Assembly: GCF_003473485.1 (NCBI RefSeq)
Contig: NC_053042.1
Location: 7,153,501-7,217,500, forward strand
DNA length: 64,000 nucleotides
Direction: 5' to 3'
Source: Medicago truncatula
Lineage: Eukaryota > Streptophyta > Magnoliopsida > Fabales > Fabaceae
Made by a program: the position numbers and the translations under genes. Below the pieces are notes generated by a model, which was not told the DNA's origin, made no database searches, and worked only from the letters and a program-made list of their open reading frames with translations. Positions 56,301 through 64,000 of the stretch are shown in pieces; within the stretch, counting starts at the first letter, position 1, and the number at the start of each line of letters is the position of its first letter.

Positions 56301-59298
56301 AGAGGTAGAACATTCCTATTGGAGAGAAGCCACTGATAGTACGTTTAGCAATATCAATGTCAAGGAAACACTGGAGGACATAGTTGACCATATTCACCAT
56401 GATGAAGAGATTCATGAAAGAAATGCAAAGGCTAGTGATTTAAATGGAAATGTGAGGCTTCAAGATGCCCATGCTTGTGAAAATGACCTCGAGGGAGCCA
56501 CACACCCTATGGAAGAAAATGAGAGTGAAAGGAAAGACAACAAGGTGCTTGAAGTAATTATAGAAACTCAAACTGATCTAATTTATGAGGAGATAAGAGA
56601 AGAAGAATCGGGCAACACCTCAGAATCCAGTTCTAGCTATGAACCAGATGAAACTGAGAAGTTGAACAAAACACAGGTTTCTAATACAGTAAATGAAAAT
56701 GATGAAACTCATGAAGTAACTCCAGAGTTTTATTCATGTGATCTGCAGGATGATATAATGGTCACAAGTAATGCTTCAGTACAACGTCAAGAGAAATATG
56801 AAGAGCCAGAATCTGTTCAAGTCACTAATGATTTGTGCGAGAAACATGCAGGCCAGACTTCTGACTTTGATGAAGGTGCCCCTTTACTCAGTGAAACAGT
56901 GTATCAAATGAACAGTACATTTGAAACAGTTACCATTGACGATGATTCCACAAATGTTGGTGAAACTGACATGATGAAGGTTAGGCAAAACCAAGATCAG
57001 TGTTTGGAAAAGGCAGAATCTGACTGCGATCTAGTTATGCTTCTTGAAGAAACAACCCCCGAGTCTATAGAAATATGTATGGATGCAAAGGAGCATAGAG
57101 TTGTGTCAGATGAAGAGATCGAGGATAATAGATCTACCTCTTCTTGTGAAGCATCTCAGATACCCTTCAAAGAAGAGGAGGTGAAATCAATTCCCAGCAA
57201 AATAAAGGAGAGTCATCAAACATCCGTGACAAAGGAAGTGAAGGAAGCCAATGGTAAGTCACAGAAGGTAGAGGTGGATAGGGAACTTCTCAAGAAAATC
57301 GATGAAGTAAAGAATAGAGAAAGAGAAAAGGAGAAATTAGCTGTAGAAAGAGCAATCCGTGAAGCTCGTGAAAGGGCATTTGCTGATGCGAGAGAGAGGG
57401 CAGCTCTGGAGAGGGTTGCAGCTGAAGCACGTCAAAAGAACATTTTGAATGGGCGAGAAAGGCTAAAAACCACTAGTCAAGCAAATGAGAAAACACCGGC
57501 TGAGAAGACTGCAATGGAAGCAAAACTTAAAGCTGAACGCGCTGCTGTGGAGAGAGCAACTGCAGAGGCAAGAGCACGTGCCCTGGAGAGGGCACTGTCT
57601 GAGAAGGCTGCTTATGATGCAAAAAATAAATCTGACAAGTCTGTTCCAGAGAAGTACGTTGGTGCATCCAGAAGCAATGGAACAAAGCAAAACGCCCATT
57701 CAAAATCTTTCAGCTATGGTGGTATGTGAAGTTTAATAGTTCCACTTTACGTGATATCGGTACCATCTTTTTTTTATTTCTTTGAATATTTATTGATTCT
57801 GTACAAATTGCATTTTCTGAAGTTCGTGATTCTACTGGGGTCTTTGATGGAGCTAATGCTGACTCTGCTCAGAGATGTAAAGCTAGGTCCGAGAGGCATC
57901 AGAGAATAGGAGAACGTGTGGTATGGTTCCTTGTTTTGCCCATGTTTTTTGTACATATTGGTTTATATGTCAAATTGTTCCTACAATCACTGTCCTACGT
58001 TATGCAGGCAAAGGCTCTTGCCGAAAAGAGTATGCGTGATCGACTTGTGCAGAAAGAGCAAGAGGAGAGACATGTAATTATCTATCATATTTTGCATTTC
58101 ACATGTTCTCCATTTTGTCTAACACAATATTCGTTCCTGCAGAGGGTAGCTGAAGCTCTCGATGCCGATGTTAAAAGGTGGTCAAGTGGGAAGGCAGGAA
58201 ACTTGAGAGCATTGCTTTCAACATTACAATATGTATGAATGAACATTCTAAACATACCTCCTTTTAGAATATAACCTCTGATGAATATACCTCCTTTTAG
58301 ATTGTTATTTCTTGATATATTGCATCTGAACTGGCCATGGATTTTTCCTTTATTGTTAAATGAAGCTTTCCTTGTAAACTTTAGGGGAGTAAAACAAGAA
58401 ATTTAAAAAGCTTTCTATTATTCGAGACTCAAATGAACAATGGGGGGAAGAGTACCCTTACTTATCTGTGGAGTCTATAACTTGGCTGTTATGGACGAAG
58501 TGTTCATTTTACTTTTACCTTTAAAGATTTGAATACTTGTTTGATTGAAATGTTAAGAAAACGTGTGAATTGATTGATAAGAATCAATATTGTGTCTTTG
58601 TCTTGAGAAGAAGTCACTTTCATTAAATACACCAAATGCTGGGTTGCTTTAAAATTTTAAAACACCTTTACTTTATACTACTACCTTGCCTTTTTAGTTT
58701 TGTCAATAGCATTTCTTGGTAGATCTATTTTACTTGGGAATTTCTTGATAACACTTGAATTTCGCAGATCCTTGGGCCCGATAGCGGTTGGCAACCAATT
58801 CCTTTAACAGCAATAGTAACCACACCTGATGTAAAGAAAGCTTACCGCAAAGCCACTCTTTGTGTGCATCCCGATAAGCTGCAGCAGCGAGGGGCTAGCA
58901 TTCAGCAAAAGTACACTTGTGAGAAGGTTTTTGATCTTCTAAAGGTTTGTGGTCTTCATCCATCATTAAAAATGAGTTCTTGATATTTACTCCCATTGAC
59001 CATTCTTTCTCCAAAAATGAAAACATTTATCATATGTTCTCCTTAACGAGTTATGCTATTGATTTGTTGATTTCAAACTCAATCACAATGGTTCCCTTAA
59101 ACTTAAATGGGTTAATATATGTTGTATTCGGGATTGGGATCAATTTTACTAACATGGAATCCTTGTGTTTGAAAGTGACCTTTTGAAAAATACAGGGTAA
59201 GTTTCAGATTTCTGATGAAGTTGTATTTCAGACTTTCTTATTATTTTAATTGATGTCTTCAGGAAGCATGGAACAGATTCAACATGGAAGAAAGGTGA
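53365..59298 (+). CDS. AUL1: auxilin-like protein with C-terminal J domain
   Basis: Seven exons (53365-53699, 54417-57721, 57823-57920, 58008-58073, 58143-58232, 58768-58944, 59263-59298) join in frame to 1368 residues. The N-terminus ([19 protein letters not shown]) matches plant auxilin-like proteins. A very long acidic, disordered middle is followed by a Glu/Arg/Ala-rich helical region ([20 protein letters not shown], then [20 protein letters not shown]). The C-terminal J domain has [18 protein letters not shown] with the HPD motif, then [18 protein letters not shown]. Auxilins recruit Hsc70 to uncoat clathrin vesicles, and the HPD motif stimulates its ATPase. AUL1 is the best-fitting name, by domain order. 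A 44-residue segment is tandemly duplicated near residues 207-294. Convergent with OTC. Confidence 0.93.
54061..54346. mobile_element. Tourist-like MITE in auxilin-like intron 1
   Basis: The left part GGGTTGGATTAACTTATTTG and the right end TTTATCCAAACTGGGCC match the family ends, and the interior is rich in AGCTTAT. The target duplication is not clear. Confidence 0.6.
54703..54966 (+). repeat. 132-bp in-frame tandem duplication in the auxilin-like gene
   Basis: Two copies (54703-54834 and 54835-54966) encode [16 protein letters not shown], then NNVKK, then [18 protein letters not shown] with few changes. The 44-residue period keeps the frame. Confidence 0.95.
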
Positions 59299-60037
59299 AC
59301 AGTGCATGTTAATTGTGCTTTGTGATGGTCATGCGCTCTGTGGCAACGATTCTTTCAATTGAGCCGTTCAATGAAAAGTAAGCTCATGTTTGTATGAAGT
59401 AGGCAAATTTAGAAGGCCTGTAGGTGAAAACTTTCAATTCAATATATATAATATATAGCTCAATTGTTCTGTTCCACATTTTTTTTCCAAAAAAAGTTGT
59501 TGTCTATTTAAAATAAGCCTTTATTAATCAAGGAATAATTAACCCAGAAGATAGCTAACTTGCAAAGTAACTTACTTTGGGTTTTGGCTGAAAAGATAGA
59601 GATGTGAATACCGTGTAAAAAGTAATATGTGAAGCAATCATTACTCATTTAGAACATGCTCAACTTATCTAATTAGGTGCGATAATTTTTTCATGAGACG
59701 AATTACTTGATATAATTTATGTATGGTTTGGTTATAAAGGCAACTTCTACTATCACATTTCAGTCAATGCTCACAAACTCTAAATTCACAGATTCTTTTC
59801 CAGAACTCTAAATGATACAATACAAGCCAAATACATGATCCCAAAACATGTTCGACAGATCACAATACCCGCGAAGAAAACATTAATAATAGAAAACTGA
59901 AACCAAACACTTGAAATTACATAGACTCGATATTTCTTCATTGGATGTGAAATAGACTCGGCTCAGTGTCGATTATTGAAGTTAATCGAGTTTTATTTTA
60001 TTCTGCCAAGATGGTCATCATTCACCAGGATAACTAG
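59299..60037. other. 3' regions of the convergent auxilin-like and OTC genes
   Basis: No coding sequence. The two stop codons are 740 bases apart, so the two 3'UTRs share this space. Confidence 0.6.
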
Positions 60038-61562
<1,525 letters not shown>

Positions 61563-62347
61563 TCAAGGAAAGAGTAAGAATTAAAGTCAGAAGACATAAT
61601 CACCTTAAACCTACAATGAAAATCATACATCGTCAAACAAAGTTTTCGCTTCATTTGAAACCAACATTTTGTGGGGGGACTTTATACTTTAGGAGAGTAA
61701 TTAATTAATTTTACCCTCACATTATTTTACACTTGAAAAGCAATAATTAAGTGTGATTTTGTTTGATTTTATTATGTCATAATCCATCAAAATTTATAGA
61801 TGGAGAAAGTATGAAGTCTTTCAACTAATCCATTCTCTCATAAAAATAAAAAATAAAAAAATCTCTCCACCCACTTTGGTTGTTTGCATATTTTACGATT
61901 GTGCTAAAATTTTGATTGTTCTAGAATACAAGATGTATTTAAGAAATTCTATACCTTGAAGTTAATTTTTTGATCAGCAAGTTTAAGTTAATTAAGAATA
62001 TATATTTCTTGTCAAAAATAAAAAAGAGAGTAATGAAACAGATAGCTCGTAAATTAAAATTGGAATTGGCACAATTCGCATAATTAAAAGCTTTTGCACA
62101 ATTCGCTTCTGATCTCGATAAAGCTACGCAAAATTACTTATGTTTAGCTTTTACTAGTAGTAATTTGATAGTGGAAATTGCATAACAACCGGAATCTAGC
62201 CATATGTAAAAAAAGAAAAAAAAAAAAAAAAATCTAGCCTATGTGGTTAGTGCATATAGTGTATGCGCTAAATCTCATGGTATCAAATTCATTTTTTGCC
62301 CAAAAAAATGGCAGAACTTATATAACAAATTGATGCCGATCCATTAA

Positions 62348-63700
62348 GGTCCCGTTTGGATTGACTTATTTTTGAGCTTATGTGTATTTATCTACTCCCA
62401 TAAGCCTTTTTAAAAGTGTTGGGTAAATAAACAAAAATAGTTTATCATAGTTTCATAAGCTGCTTATGCCATATTTTAATAAGCCTAAATTTTCAGCTTA
62501 CCCTCCGACTTAACAAGGAGCTTATGAATTTATGTAACCTCCTTCGATTCTCTCTGGATCCACTTTTTCAAAACATATATATTAATTATAATGTTAGTTA
62601 TATTTGGCGGTACATAAGTAACAAAATTGCTATATACTTAGGGGTGTTCGTGGGTGGGTTTGGGTTGAGTTTGGCCAAACCCAAGACCAAACCAAATAGT
62701 GTACTTCGGTTTGGGTGAGATAAAATAACCACCCGTTATACTATTGGGTGGATTTGGGCAAACCCACTAATTTTTGGGTTGGGTTGGATTGGGTAATGGG
62801 TTACCCAACTTATTTTTCTATTTTTTTTAATATTAAATGACTAAATGACAAGTCCTCATAATTTTGATTTAAAATAGTATTCTACTTTTTAATTTTCTTT
62901 AAAAAAATGTTTAGCTTATTTTACTATAATTTTATGCATCATAGAATATCAAATAATAAACTTGATCAAAAAATACTTGCAACAAATTAAAATTGCATGA
63001 CATAAAATTGCATTGATATCAAAATAATCAAAAAGTGCAATATATTAATTTGTAACTCTAGTATGTTTTGATTTTTAATAAATAAGGTACAACGTGTATG
63101 TTTTGGAAATATAACTTTCTTCTATCCTATGAAAATAAAGATAAAAAAATATCAACATTATTGGATAAGTGAGTTTTTTGGGTTTGGGTCTGGAGTTTTA
63201 TGGGTTGACCAACCCATGAACACCTCTATGTACTTATCTTACTAAATTAACACACGTAACTAATTTTTTTTTGTAAGGAAGATTTTTATTATTTTTTTGT
63301 TACGTAACAAAATGAAACTGAGTATTAATATTTTTTCCTATATGAATATTTTTTTTCTTACGTAACTATATACTTATCTAATGTTAATTTTGTCTCATAT
63401 AATTATAATTAATATATTATATATTTTTTTTTTACATCTTGATTAATTTTATAAAAAAAAATCTTGATATTGTGGTTCGAGTCTTTGATTTTTTTTTTTG
63501 TTAAATTAAAAATATTTAAAATTTCGATAATTGCTTATGTAATGTCACATCCAAACACTTCAATTTATGTAAGTACTTTTTTTTGTATACATATCCAAAC
63601 ATAAATAGCTTATTAAGTATAAGAGCTTATGATGAAAGCTCCAATGTTATAAGCCCTAATACTATAAGCATCTATATAAGCTGTTTATCCAAACGGGGCC
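62348..63700. mobile_element. Tourist-like MITE split by a MULE
   Basis: Ends GGTCCCGTTTGGATTGAC and, inverted, GGCCCCGTTTGGATAAAC are flanked by TAA (62345-62347 and 63701-63703). The interior shows the AAGCTTAT/ATAAGCT words of the family. A 586-bp MULE is inserted at 62641-63226. It lies in the presumed first intron of OTC. Confidence 0.7.
62641..63226. mobile_element. Mutator-like element, 586 bp
   Basis: Ends GGGGTGTTCGTGGGTGGGTT and, inverted, GAGGTGTTCATGGGTTGGTC are flanked by the 10-bp duplications TATATACTTA (62631-62640) and TATGTACTTA (63227-63236), one mismatch. The ends are rich in GGGTTTGGG-type words. The centre is AT-rich with no transposase. Confidence 0.8.
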
Positions 63701-64000
63701 TAAATCAACGTCAAACAAATAATAAAGTTACGTTAGATTTGCTAAACAAGCGTACATTTTTTTTCCTTGTCAAAAATAACGTTAGATTTGCTAAAAGGTA
63801 TGTACTGGTAGAACAATATAAGATAGAACAACACAACATAAGATAGAGCAACACGTGACAAATTTTTATAATATTGAATAATGTTGTCGTATATGATTTT
63901 TTGTGAACATAAAGCTATTTTTGTATTTTAAATAACTTATACGTGTGACCAAAATTGTGATATGGTTTAGTGAGAGACAGAAAAATTGTGACAAAAATTT

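Overview
The window is plant nuclear DNA, most likely from a papilionoid legume of the Medicago/clover/pea group. The signs are AT-rich intergenic DNA, GT-AG introns of plant size, chloroplast- and mitochondria-targeted proteins, a CC-NBS-LRR immune receptor, and non-autonomous transposon families typical of legume genomes. The species is an inference. No CRISPR array, operon or rRNA gene was seen.

Layout from left to right: (1) last exon of a P-class PPR gene (+, 1096-2136, rest off the left edge); (2) an intronless gene for a disordered Pro/Ser/Lys-rich protein (+, 3476-5212); (3) a four-exon Tubby-like F-box gene (-, 5599-7374); (4) a transposon-rich gap with a truncated LINE split by a hAT element (10220-11121); (5) a CC-NBS-LRR gene (-, 15134-18163), with a Helitron and a MULE beyond its 5' side and gene debris beyond its 3' side; (6) the ribosomal protein uL30/RPL7 gene (-, 22381-25193), whose last exon is also present as a 98.7% identical dead copy at 12492-12863, so that two direct repeats bracket the resistance gene; (7) a block from about 25.7 to 32 kb almost wholly made of small DNA transposons; (8) a small four-exon gene for an unknown 143-residue protein (+, 33243-34416); (9) a three-exon mitochondrial PPR gene (-, 35633-37864); (10) a gamma carbonic anhydrase gene of mitochondrial complex I (+, 39685-44417); (11) the 20S proteasome alpha-6 gene PAF1 (-, 47615-51234); (12) a seven-exon auxilin-like J-domain gene (+, 53365-59298); (13) exons 2-5 of ornithine carbamoyltransferase (-, 60038-61552), with its transit-peptide exon probably beyond the right edge.

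The genes do not form one pathway. Most are housekeeping (ribosome, proteasome, complex I, arginine synthesis, organelle RNA processing, clathrin uncoating), with one immune receptor. RPL7 and PAF1 share a control signature: TGGGCY (site II) motifs upstream, with telo-boxes near the 5' end of the gene or in the first intron.

The less expected content is in the mobile DNA. Seven elements are flanked by 9-10 bp target duplications, six of 9 bp and one of 10 bp, as Mutator-like elements make. There are several clear nested insertions (hAT in LINE, MULE in Stowaway-like MITE, MULE in Tourist-like MITE). A family of RTE-type LINE tails carries a conserved 13-base palindrome; one copy is only 36 bp long between 18-bp duplications. 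I saw no clearly new functional system; the resistance-gene bracket and the RTE tail structure most deserve a second look.
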